Positions 44,761 through 54,040 of a DNA stretch of 64,000 nt are shown piece by piece. The DNA lies in NCBI RefSeq assembly GCF_963678635.1, contig NC_087062.1, positions 67,133,415-67,197,414 on the forward strand, written 5' to 3'. Within the stretch, counting starts at the first letter, position 1, and each line of letters begins with the position of its first letter. This DNA is from Symsagittifera roscoffensis (Eukaryota > Xenacoelomorpha > Acoela > Convolutidae). The notes beneath the pieces are model-generated. The model was not told the DNA's origin, ran no database searches, and saw only the letters and a program-made list of their open reading frames with translations. Made by a program: the position numbers and the translations under genes.

Positions 44761-45329
44761 TGGCGCAACAAGCAGGCCCAAGTGGGGCGGGGGGGGGGGG
44801 GGGGGGGGGGGAGAATCCACTTGGAATTATATCCTTTTGGCCGTCCAAAGGTTCAGAACCCACGCTGTTATGGGAATTGTGGGTAAATCGCTTCCAGTGG
44901 GTAATGGTTCCGAAACGTTCTATAAATCCGACGAACTTTTGTTTCGCTAGCACGGTGGACGTCACTCAAATAGCTGCGTTGCCGGGAAACGTTGAAGGGA
45001 AAAACCGGTTAGAGTCGGACAAACTCTATACTCGAATCTATACATTTGTTTGGATGAAAGGACAGGAACAATTTCACAAGCGAAAGCCACATCTGGACTT
45101 GGGGGCCTCACGTTATCCAAGGGTGCTCGATGCCATAGAAGGCGAGTTCAAGAGGGAACGCAATGAAACAAACGGAGTCTTTCAGCTACTGTCAAGGAAA
45201 CAGCGAATTGAGGAGTCGTTAGAGCAGTTTCATGCGGTGCTCAGTGGACTGGTGTATCGTATCGCCTTTTCCTACGAGCGGGGGACAAATATTCCAAAAC
45301 TTACGTTTCGAGCGGAGACTCAGAAATGA
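44760..45329 (+). pseudogene. Gag, N-terminal and capsid part
   Basis: 189 open codons. A 23-base G run at 44,789-44,811 codes for poly-Gly after the first ten residues. The following sequence is capsid-like: WELWVNRFQWVM, then a long helical part, then RKQRIEESLEQFHAVLSGL, the usual SxxxFxxxLxxL pattern of Ty3/gypsy capsids. The frame ends at TGA 45,327, overlapping by 4 bp (ATGA) with the next frame, which continues gag. This is either a small indel or a natural -1 junction. The length of the G run may also vary. Confidence 0.75.
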
Positions 45330-45685
45330 GCAGTACCACAGGCGGCGGGATGCAAATCAAGACCGAATCGGTGGGAGTCATCAGAGGTGGATACCAGAAC
45401 AACCCGGGGAGAGGACGCGGCCAAACCCAAGGCCGAGGACTGTACCGAGGAGGGATGAACGCGGGAGACCGTAATTGTTATAATTATGATAAACCCCGGT
45501 TCACAAGGGAGCACATGAACGAATGTGCAGCCACGAACGTTACCTGCTACTTTTGTCGAAAAATCGGGCATTTGAGCGAACGTGCCGGGCCAAGAAAAGC
45601 AATCGGGGAGGGGGAGATCATCGGTCGGAATGAATCGAGGACAGGACGGTCAAGAGCAATTCAAATCGGCAGAAATGGAGGCTGA
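45326..45685 (+). pseudogene. Gag zinc-knuckle part
   Basis: 119 codons with a Gly/Arg-rich N-terminal half and two damaged Cys-His motifs: CYNYDKPRFTREHMNEC, and CYFCRKIGHLSERA, in which the last Cys is Ala. Nucleic-acid binding would probably be impaired. It follows the capsid part with a 4-bp overlap. Confidence 0.7.
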
Positions 45686-45785
45686 CGAATAGCAATATGG
45701 AAGCTCGGTGGGATGGGTGAACAAACCCCAAGAAAAACGTAGCCGATCGTGGGATTCTGACAGCTCGAGGGACTGCATGGTGATG

Positions 45786-46160
45786 GCGGTTGAAGCAAAA
45801 AAAATTCGTAGCTGCGAGTGGCGGGGCAAAACTTCCTATTAAAATCAACGGGCAAAAAACGTGCGTGTGGCTCAATAGTGGGTCACTGGTCTCGATATTT
45901 ACCATTGGCGAACTCATGCCTGCGGGAAACATTAGGTGCCGCAGGCATGAAACTGCAAGAAGTCGAGCCCAAGAACCAAGAGTTTCGGCCAACGGGAATA
46001 ACCCTATACATTTACTGGGGACAATGAGAGTGCAGCTGTTGTCTAATGGCTGAGTGACATCCCCGTCAACCAAAGTCATCGGAGGAACTCGACCGTCCGT
46101 CATAGGACGGGACTTGATGGCCGAATTGGGATTGTAACCAGTCCAGAAGCAGCCGGGCCA
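45786..46160 (+). pseudogene. Aspartic protease remnant, catalytic Asp lost
   Basis: A frame beginning KKFVAASGGAKLPIKINGQ reads VWLNSGSLVSIF where retropepsins have DTGS or DSGS. The catalytic Asp is Asn, so the protease is dead. A frame change follows near 45,900, and a stop near 46,050. Confidence 0.6.
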
Positions 46161-46329
46161 CAAAGTGATGTCGATCCAGGATGGAGCGGCTTCTGACGAC
46201 GACGATAACCTGGAGAAATGGCAGGATTACTTCAGTAAGCTTTTTTCTATTCTCTTTAAACGGGTGAGAAAAATACGTAATTATATGGTACAAGCAAATT
46301 CTTTTTTGCAAAACTCAGGCTGGTTGAAC

Positions 46330-47200
46330 AAAAAGGACGAAGGGTGCCAATAACACTCCAAGAAAAGTTCGACAGGAAAATTGATAAATTAATGAAACAA
46401 GGACATAAAGAAAAAATGGAAGACTGCTCGGATAAGTTTTTGTATCTCCAATTGTGATTAAGGTCAAGAAGGACGGCTTGGTAAAACTCGCACTTGAAGC
46501 ACGCGATTTAAATAAACAAGTGCATAAGAACAAGTACCAAACGCCGAACATCGACGAACTAATGGACGGCGTCGGCCAAACTTTAGTGAAAAAAATTGGG
46601 CGAAATATACTTCTCCACTATGGATCTAACGTATGCGTACGGACAGCTGCCGCTAGGCCAAAATGACAGTTTGCTTTGTAATTTCTCACTCGTCGGTGGT
46701 AAATCGACCGGAACGTAAAGATTTAAAACCGGGTTTTATGGTTTAACTACAATGCCAGCGGGATTCCAATGAGTAATGGATTCGATCTTTTCGGAATAAC
46801 CACAGGCACATGCATTTATCGACGATATTTTAGTAATAGCTAAAGGTTCCGAAATAGATCATATTTCAACCGTGGAGAAAATCCCAAGGAAATTAGACAA
46901 AGAAAACATGTCATCGAAGCTAACGAAATGTAATTTCGCCCAGAAAAAATGTGAATCGCTAGGACATGGAATTACATAGAACGGAGTTACGCCGCTCATT
47001 CGGAAAAAAGAGCCAATCGAGGCACTGAAACCGCCCCGCACACTATCTCAGCTAAAATCATTTATGGGTCAATTCATAATCTACACAAGTATTTATCCGC
47101 ATTGGCAGAGTCCTCAGCCCCTTAAGACCAAAATTAGGTTAAAAAAACAAATACGCATGGACAGCGGAGTGTCAGGAAGCATTTGAAAACTTAAGACGTC
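46330..47200 (+). pseudogene. Reverse transcriptase remnant
   Basis: Order of motifs as in Ty3/gypsy RT: VKKDGLVKLALEARDLNK, NKYQTPNIDELMD, TMDLTYAYGQLPL (first catalytic Asp region, other frame), FYGLTTMPAGFQ and AFIDDILVIAKG, the YxDD box in the form FIDD. At least six stops and several shifts occur. The active-site residues are still visible despite the decay. Confidence 0.8.
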
Positions 47201-47202
47201 AG

Positions 47203-47592
47203 GTGGCAAACATTGTGGAGCTTCGGCACTTTGATGTACATAAAGATATTAGGATAGTGCGCGACGCAAGTCACAATGGAATGGGGGACGTAAAAGAGCA
47301 TCTTAGAACCGAAGGGTGGAGGCCATTTTCGTTCTATTTAAACGACGCCGAAAAGCCGTACTCCAAAAATGACTTAGAAATGCTCGCTGTAGTCTGGGGG
47401 GCAGAATACTTTAGGAATTATGTCCTAGGACGGAAACTTCAAGTAATAACTGATCATAAAGCGCTAGTATCACTTTTAAACGGAAATAACAATAAGAACG
47501 AAACAACGTTTAGTCGGTTAACAAGATGGCTCGATAGATTAATTCCGTTTGACTTTGAGGTGGAACATATGCAGGGGCTAAAATCGGTTTAG
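47203..47592 (+). pseudogene. RNase H domain, open 129 codons
   Basis: VRDASHNGMGDV (first Asp), KPYSKNDLEMLAVVW (Glu), VITDHKALVSLL (Asp of the TDH motif) and TRWLDRLIPFDFEVEHMQG form the typical Ty3/gypsy RNase H. It ends at a TAG at 47,590, followed by LAEHLSRHP-like sequence in the next frame. It is the best-kept segment of this element. Confidence 0.85.
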
Positions 47593-48415
47593 CGGAGCAT
47601 CTTTCCAGACACCCGAACAGTGAAGCGAAACCTGTGTCGGCTTACGACAGTATGTTCACGGTAGCAAAAGTTAAACCAATTCAAATATAAAATTAAATCA
47701 ATTCTCGGATATAAAAAAGGGTCCGGAAACTGAACTTAATAAAAATGACAACCTTGAAACATCAAAACTATATTGACATACGCACTGGAGGAACGGCCGG
47801 AACCTTTGGAGAAAATGGTAGAAAGAGCACTCGGGGCATTGCGGTTTTCGCGGAATGCCACTCTAAAATTAATGCCATTCGAAGCTCACCATGGCAGGGA
47901 AGCAAACTCCAAAATTTAACAAAAAACTGTCGCTCAGAAGTTTGAGTTGGTCTAATGTCCTAAAATCCAAATCTGCTAGTTTAGATGAACAAGATCCGGA
48001 GGCACAACAAATGTCAAAACCAGCTGGCATAAACTGGGGAGTGAGATTGGATACTGAGGAAGGGGGACAAGACACAAAACCACCCACTGACACTATCTAA
48101 TGCACAGGCACTCAATCAAGCAAATGAGCCAACGGCACAGTCATTTCAAGGACCAGGCAGCGAAGCCGGCCAATCTCGAATGGTCCTCCAACGTACTGGA
48201 AATAGAAATTTAAACAGGCATAAACTGTTAAATACTAGAATAGTGGCTGAAAGTACGCATACAGTCAAAATGAGTAATGGTAGCTTGCTTAAGAAAACCC
48301 GGAAACGCGATACGGGAATCGAACACGCCGAAGAAACGTGTCGCAGTAGGGCTACCAGAAACCCCAACGCCTGCGGGGCTACGTACGTAACTGGCCGAGT
48401 CAACAAAACTGGGAG
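47593..48415 (+). pseudogene. Integrase C-terminal remnant after internal deletion
   Basis: Only about 0.8 kb separates RNase H from the 3' LTR, too little for a full integrase. No HHCC finger or DDE core is seen. At 47,860-47,910 a frame reads LKLMPFEAHHGREAN, which resembles the segment following the integrase core (PFEAxxGR). The finger and core were therefore deleted near 47,640-47,780. The remainder to the LTR is a polar, basic tail with many stops. Confidence 0.6.
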
Positions 48416-48632
48416 TGCTAAATTATTCATCTGAGTTTTTATTTAGTTCTTGCTAGTTTCTCTTGTCAATCGTTTCAGTTCGCTTAGTGCTAGACTTCAT
48501 CGACAGGTATTTGGCCTTCGGAGTGTCTGACACCTTCGGGTGACCTCTGAAAAAATATCTTTGTGATCCATGGCACAGTTAAGTTGTTATACAAAAGGAT
48601 TTAATTCAAGTTTCAAATAAGCTCTTTCAACA
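48416..48632 (+). repeat. 3' LTR of the 4.1-kb element
   Basis: 217 bp starting TGCTAAATTATTC and ending CTCTTTCAACA. It differs from the 5' LTR by well over a dozen substitutions, so the insertion is old. Confidence 0.85.
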
Positions 48633-49787
48633 ATTCAGAAAAAAAAATTAAAAAAATTTCATGTCAACATTATCTGCATAATTGATTTGAACTGGAGCCA
48701 ACAATATCCTCTATATGGTGTACAAACTTGAGTCAAAAATTGAAAGTTTGAAACCTGACTAAATAAAAACCACCCCAAGCATATACCATCAGTCGTTTTT
48801 TTCAATAGTCCAAATATAAAATGTTAATTGGCTAGATATCTAGTAATATTGAGCTCAGTTCATCAATATCTTTCAGATGATAGGGGAAAATATCCGTTGG
48901 GAAAAATTGCAGTTTGCTTAAGAAAAACATACACCGACACAACTGTCTTAATTTTTCTTTGAAAGTCAAAACAACTACACGGAAGCCTTTCGTATATAAC
49001 TTAAATTTTTAGGCAGCCACGGGATTATACCAATCATTTCTTAAATTTTTTTTATTATTACAGCAAAATAAGTATGAATAAATACGGTTCAAGAGGGCAT
49101 TGAAGAAAGCTAGAAAGAGCAGAGCTGCCGGAGCAACTGCAAGTCTAACTTGCTTGTCATATAAAAATGTAAGGTAGTTTTGTTGTTTCTTTTACTTGCT
49201 TCGTTTTAAATACATTCAATTTGCTCTTTTTTTTGTTGACTTGGTTTTTTGCTTAGATTTGAATGCAAATCTCATCGTAACAAAAAAGCTTTGGTGATTA
49301 TCTGAAAAGACGACTGATGACCCCTTCCTCGCATTCGAACCGAATAAACGGGAAACTCCATTGTATTTGACGATTTTAATTAGTAAGAGTGGTTTTTCAT
49401 TTGCATTCTTTATGATTATTGAGACACATCCATTCAATTATAAATTTTAAATTCCTACAGAGACAGACAAGGAAAACCCAGTATATTTTATTACAAATTA
49501 TGGAAATCTACCGTCTATAAACGTCTACGACCCCGTTTGAGGAACTCAGCCCATTTCGACTGATCGTCTCCTCTTTTCCCTCCACTTAAACATCAAGCTC
49601 AAATATTGTTCAAATAATTTTCGCAACTTCAACTGAAACTTCCGAAAACATAATTCCAAATTAAGCCAATTCTTTTATATTACAAAAAATGTGAAATAGA
49701 AACTGTTCATTAATTCGAAATTTACGACACTACTAGTAAATTACGGATCAAATTGCTCTCGTTACAACAACTGACAGTTAATCACCA
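48633..49787. other. Upstream region of the receptor gene
   Basis: No promoter motif can be fixed. A plus-strand stretch at 49,087-49,172 is Lys/Arg/Ala-rich and ends at a good donor (AAT|GTAAGG). In phase with it, CCTACAG|AGACAG at 49,460 opens a short frame with a stop at about 49,517. This could be the end of an unknown upstream gene but is weak. A 73-codon minus frame (49,437-49,216) is unsupported. Confidence 0.3.
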
Positions 49788-50059
49788 ATGGAACCAACTG
49801 AGGGTGTTGATTTTGTTGTTCATCTCAGTGATTTGACCAAATCCGATAACTACTCCTCCCACCCCCACCAATTCAAACAATTGAAATTTGTTGTCCAGTT
49901 ATCCGAGAGGGTTGTTTTTCCGATAGCATGTTTCATATCAGTTATTTGCAATATGTCCATCATTGGCTCCCTGATTAGCATGGGGGTGAACAGGGCTTCA
50001 AAGCTGCGCATGGTTTTGGCGGCATCATCTGACATTCTTCAAGCAATCGCTTTGATCGG
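49788..50059 (+). CDS. Rhodopsin-like GPCR, exon 1 (N terminus, TM1, TM2)
   Basis: First coding exon of a class A G-protein-coupled receptor in the plasma membrane. From ATG 49,788 (context ACCATGG) come about 40 extracellular residues with an N-glycosylation site (NYSS). TM1 follows (VVFPIACFISVICNMSIIG, with the conserved Asn), then a short basic loop (NRASKLR) and TM2 with LAASSD, equivalent to the LxxxD motif. The exon ends in phase 2 at GG|GTTAGC and joins exon 2 at 50,956, giving an uninterrupted frame. The ligand cannot be told from sequence. Confidence 0.75.
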
Positions 50060-50955
50060 GTTAGCCTAGTTTTCCGGTCATGCCCAAAACGCCACAAATA
50101 ATCTTATCTGCTAAAACTTTGCAGCCAAATTCAAATGAAAATAGACCAAAAAGGGCCAAAAAACAGCTTTAAAATAGCAATTTTTGAGTAATTTTGAACA
50201 GAAAATTGAGCGTATTTTAGCGTTTACAGTACTTTAGAATAACTGCACTTAACTTTGAAAGGATAGGTAACGAGATCAGCTGATCTGCTTCAAACCTACC
50301 CTGCCTTGGCTTGATTGCTCATAAATCGTTACTTCAAAATGGGCAAATATAGCTGCCTTTTTTGTAAATTTTGACTCATCGAATTGACTTTAATCTTAGT
50401 TTTTTCTTCGCGGTTATTGCCAGAAGAATGAGACCAATGGAAGATAAACGCGTACCGACTAATCGTTCTCTCTTACACACAAGTGTGTCCTTGTTACGAT
50501 CTCAGTTTCTCACTGCAATAGGATGAAAAAACCCAATTTCCCGAAAAACATGCTCAGCCCTAAAACGGCTTTTTGAAAAATATGCTCAGCCCTAAAACGG
50601 CTTTTTGGCCAGTTTTTTCTAAAGTTTGACTGAGGCGCAAAATTTTTTTCTTAAAATTAGGGGCAATTTATAGTGTTTTGGGGGGACCTTGGAAGTTAAA
50701 TTCGGTCGACAAAAAATGGTTCAATTTTTGATTTGAACGATTAGTCCTCCTCGTGAAATTCCTAATCCTAGATGCTACCTTGAAAAAAGATCCGTGGACG
50801 ATTTATTCTTTGCTAATTTCTTTATTTTTTGTAATTTTTGAAAAAGTATATCATCCGTGGTCACTCAAAGCGAATAGAAAAATTAATAAACGAGGACGCT
50901 CAATTTGATGCAAGACTTGTGAGCATGAATTTTAATTATGACATTTTTATTGCAG
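50060..50955 (+). other. Intron 1 of the GPCR gene
   Basis: 896 bp, GT...TTTTATTGCAG. It contains a 32-bp-period direct repeat (ATGCTCAGCCCTAAAACGGC at 50,550 and 50,582) and, nearby, a GTCGAC-containing stretch resembling the core of the R4 elements. Confidence 0.7.
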
Positions 50956-51348
50956 AATTGAAGTTGCCAATTCTTCGGACACTGCATGTCAACTTTCGGC
51001 ATGGCTCGGCCTTACGGCAGTGGTGGCTGCGCAAAACGAATTATGTCTGATGAGCATAGACCGCTTCCTGGCTGTGAGAAACTTCGCGTTTTACCGCGAC
51101 CGAGTCATGTATCGACTTCGTTTTACAGTGATGACAACTGTCGCTAATTACATGCTTACCACGCTAGCATATTTCCCCTTGTTTTTCCTGATTGTCTATG
51201 ACGGCGAAGTTGGCTTGTGCGGATATAGAGAAATAACGAGCCCAGTGCTTCAATTTTTCCAAGTTGTCAGTTATGCAGCTATGGTCTACAGAATCTTGCC
51301 CCTGTTCCTAGTTCTGTCACTAACTATCTTCGTTGCAACCAAACACAG
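50956..51348 (+). CDS. Rhodopsin-like GPCR, exon 2 (TM3 to TM5)
   Basis: 131 codons in phase with exon 1. ANSSDTACQLSAWLGLTAVV gives the end of extracellular loop 1 and TM3 with the conserved Cys. LMSIDRFLAVRNF is the DRY-type motif, here DRF. TM4 is around VANYMLTTLAYFPLFFLIVY. The second extracellular Cys, which would form the disulphide with TM3, is in GEVGLCGYREIT, and TM5 is around RILPLFLVLSLTIFVATKH. The exon ends CACAG|GTTATTG in phase 2. The bases after the junction are the start of an R1 repeat arm, so the repeat supplies the splice donor. Read-through would give only a short repeat-derived tail to 51,433. Confidence 0.8.
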
Positions 51349-51705
51349 GTTATTGTTTCGACTTTCGAAAGAGGTGATGGAATATTTGTGCTCGGCTGGT
51401 GATTTTTTCCCCAGAAAGTTTTCGATTTTTTAAGTAGCCATCTTTGACAAAGTTTTTTATCAATGAAAAGGTGTTGTTGTCTTGAGCTCAAATTTGAAAA
51501 ATATATTTACTCTGTGATAGTTGTTTTTTTTTCAAATTTATGGTGATTGAAAATTTGCTGCACAGACCAATTTGGGATGATTAACGCGCGAAATTCTTAT
51601 CGCGTAAGCGGAGAATTAATCCATGTTAAATAGAGTTCTAAACTAAATTGATGAATGCCATTTAGTCTATTTAATGTTTTACTGAATGCGAAATATACCA
51701 TCTTG
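51349..51705 (+). repeat. R1 arm d, in GPCR intron 2
   Basis: Begins GTTATTGTTTCGACTTTCG exactly at the exon 2 boundary, then GGAATATTTGTGCTCGG, CCCCAGAAAGTTTTCGATTTTT, GGGATGATTAACGCGCGAA, CGCGTAAGCGGAG. The terminal hairpin is missing. It is more diverged than arms g and h. Confidence 0.75.
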
Positions 51706-52000
51706 TTTTCGTTTCGACTTTCAAAGAAAGTTCTGAATATAATGCTTTGGGTGTTTTTTTAGCCAATTTCTACAAAACTTGACTGCGTAAGGCTATCAGT
51801 CCGAAAATCATCGGATTGCCAAGCGAGTATGCTTGCCACTAGCCTCAATGCGGTTGGAAGTGCTCGATTAAAAATGAAAAACTTTTAAGACGCGATTCAA
51901 TAAGTTCCAAACTGAATTTAAGCAAACTAATCCATCACTTAAATTCGAATAAAATCACGCAATTTTCCAAACTCAAAACCGGCTTCAATCCAAACTGTGT

Positions 52001-52110
52001 TTGAACATGGCATGTGCGGATATAAAGAATTAACAATCCCTGTGCTTCAATTTTTCCAAGTTGCGAGTCATGCAGCTATGTTTTACAGAATTTTGCCTCT
52101 GAATGAATAA
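52001..52110 (+). pseudogene. Partial duplicate of GPCR exon 2
   Basis: MCGYKELTIPVLQFFQVASH and AAMFYRILPL match the loop 2 and early TM5 part of exon 2 (51,217-51,305) at most positions. It stops at TAA 52,108. It lies within the last intron of the same gene. It has no TM3/TM4 counterpart and no convincing splice sites, so it is probably a non-functional piece of a local duplication. Confidence 0.75.
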
Positions 52111-52211
52111 GTTGCACAATTGTGGTATTAAATAATATTTCCGTAATAAAACTTAACTGATGAATTTGCCGCATGCATATTTTCCTTCATGTTGGAAATC
52201 AAGTGCTCGTA

Positions 52212-53124
52212 TCAGGGCACAATCTTGAAAAATGCTTTATAGTGTATCCAAAATATTTTTTGGGTTCGAAAAAAATTACAATATTTTCAAACAGCGATTT
52301 TTTGTTCAAAATGTTCCCCATCACGCAAAAAGAAAAAAAAACAAAATTTTCCTAAACAAACGCAATAAGAAAGTGATATTTTTCGTGCCTACTTGCGCGT
52401 TAACAAACACCCTAAAGTTTTGCATACATTAGCTGTATTTGCCTTTTCCAAAGCCCCAGTAACTTATGAAAAAAGATTGGAGCTGAAATAAATCATAGCT
52501 TACAGCTGATAGTAACAATAGCCTACAACAAATTTTGTATAGAAACATTTGTTTAGAAAATGGTTTTGCCAAAACTGGTTCGTACGGAAAAATTTAGGCT
52601 TCAAATTAACAAAAATACTAGGTTGTTGCGCATGTAGCGTAGCATGCTCTGACGACCGTGACTTCTTCGAGGAAAATTGAAAAAAGATTAAGTAAAATTT
52701 TTAAAGTTTTTTTTCAAAAATTAACCCAATTTTTTCAATTTTTTCTAAACTGTTGCCGATATTTTTTCAATTTTTCTCTCAACTGTTGCCGATATTTTCA
52801 AAACGTCCGAATGAGAAGTAATTAAAACTAAATTGACCTGAAGCTTACAAAAATTCAGTTTGAGTACGGTCGAGTTTAGTTTTGCTAGTGTCGCCAAGTT
52901 TAATAAAAATTTTTCTGTAAGCTGAAAAAACTCATTTGAATTGGTTTTTAAAACCTTGCTACGGCTGTAATACCTTGATTTGATACCACATTTGACTCAT
53001 TACAAGGTTTTTTGAGTTAGCGAAATTGATAAGAAAAATAATCAACATCAAAATTCCGTCCTCTGTCGCTTGGAAATTTCAAGTGTCTGGCGAAAAATAG
53101 AAACGCGTAGATGATCATTTTGAG
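52212..53124. repeat. 913-bp tandem duplication, unit 1
   Basis: Starts TCAGGGCACAATCTTG. It is repeated at once from 53,125 with almost no difference (one A more in an A run). Just before it is GTGCTCGTATCAGGGC, the outer end of an R1 arm in reverse orientation. No coding content is supported. Confidence 0.95.
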
Positions 53125-54040
53125 TCAGGGCACAATCTTGAAAAATGCTTTATAGTGTATCCAAAATATTTTTTGGGTTCGAAAAAAATTACAATATTTT
53201 CAAACAGCGATTTTTTGTTCAAAATGTTCCCCATCACGCAAAAAGAAAAAAAAAACAAAATTTTCCTAAACAAACGCAATAAGAAAGTGATATTTTTCGT
53301 GCCTACTTGCGCGTTAACAAACACCCTAAAGTTTTGCATACATTAGCTGTATTTGCCTTTTCCAAAGCCCCAGTAACTTATGAAAAAAGATTGGAGCTGA
53401 AATAAATCATAGCTTACAGCTGATAGTAACAATAGCCTACAACAAATTTTGTATAGAAACATTTGTTTAGAAAATGGTTTTGCCAAAACTGGTTCGTACG
53501 GAAAAATTTAGGCTTCAAATTAACAAAAATACTAGGTTGTTGCGCATGTAGCGTAGCATGCTCTGACGACCGTGACTTCTTCGAGGAAAATTGAAAAAAG
53601 ATTAAGTAAAATTTTTAAAGTTTTTTTTCAAAAATTAACCCAATTTTTTCAATTTTTTCTAAACTGTTGCCGATATTTTTTCAATTTTTCTCTCAACTGT
53701 TGCCGATATTTTCAAAACGTCCGAATGAGAAGTAATTAAAACTAAATTGACCTGAAGCTTACAAAAATTCAGTTTGAGTACGGTCGAGTTTAGTTTTGCT
53801 AGTGTCGCCAAGTTTAATAAAAATTTTTCTGTAAGCTGAAAAAACTCATTTGAATTGGTTTTTAAAACCTTGCTACGGCTGTAATACCTTGATTTGATAC
53901 CACATTTGACTCATTACAAGGTTTTTTGAGTTAGCGAAATTGATAAGAAAAATAATCAACATCAAAATTCCGTCCTCTGTCGCTTGGAAATTTCAAGTGT
54001 CTGGCGAAAAATAGAAACGCGTAGATGATCATTTTGAGTC
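53125..54040. repeat. 913-bp tandem duplication, unit 2
   Basis: Near-identical copy of unit 1, ending CATTTTGAGTC. The identity points to a very recent duplication or to an assembly artefact. Confidence 0.95.

Larger units (their letters stand above)
44542..48632 (+). mobile_element. Degenerate Ty3/gypsy-like LTR element, 4.1 kb
   Basis: Bounded by two related LTRs of 219 and 217 bp, both TG...CA. The interior contains gag, zinc knuckle, protease, RT and RNase H remnants in order. Most of integrase is missing, leaving only its C-terminal end, so the element is internally deleted and non-functional. Stops and shifts occur throughout. No clear target duplication is seen (CATAG on the left, ATTCA on the right). 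Codons are less AT-rich than in the first element, which suggests a different lineage. Confidence 0.85.

Noticed and set aside
45661-46163. Minus-strand frames opposite the second retroelement
   Set aside because: Antisense shadows of gag and protease with no motif of their own.
51780-51866. tRNA-like sequence on the minus strand (GGCTAGTGGCAAGC A-box-like word and anticodon-like loop)
   Set aside because: No B box or T arm and no acceptor stem closes. Probably chance or a very decayed tRNA-derived repeat.
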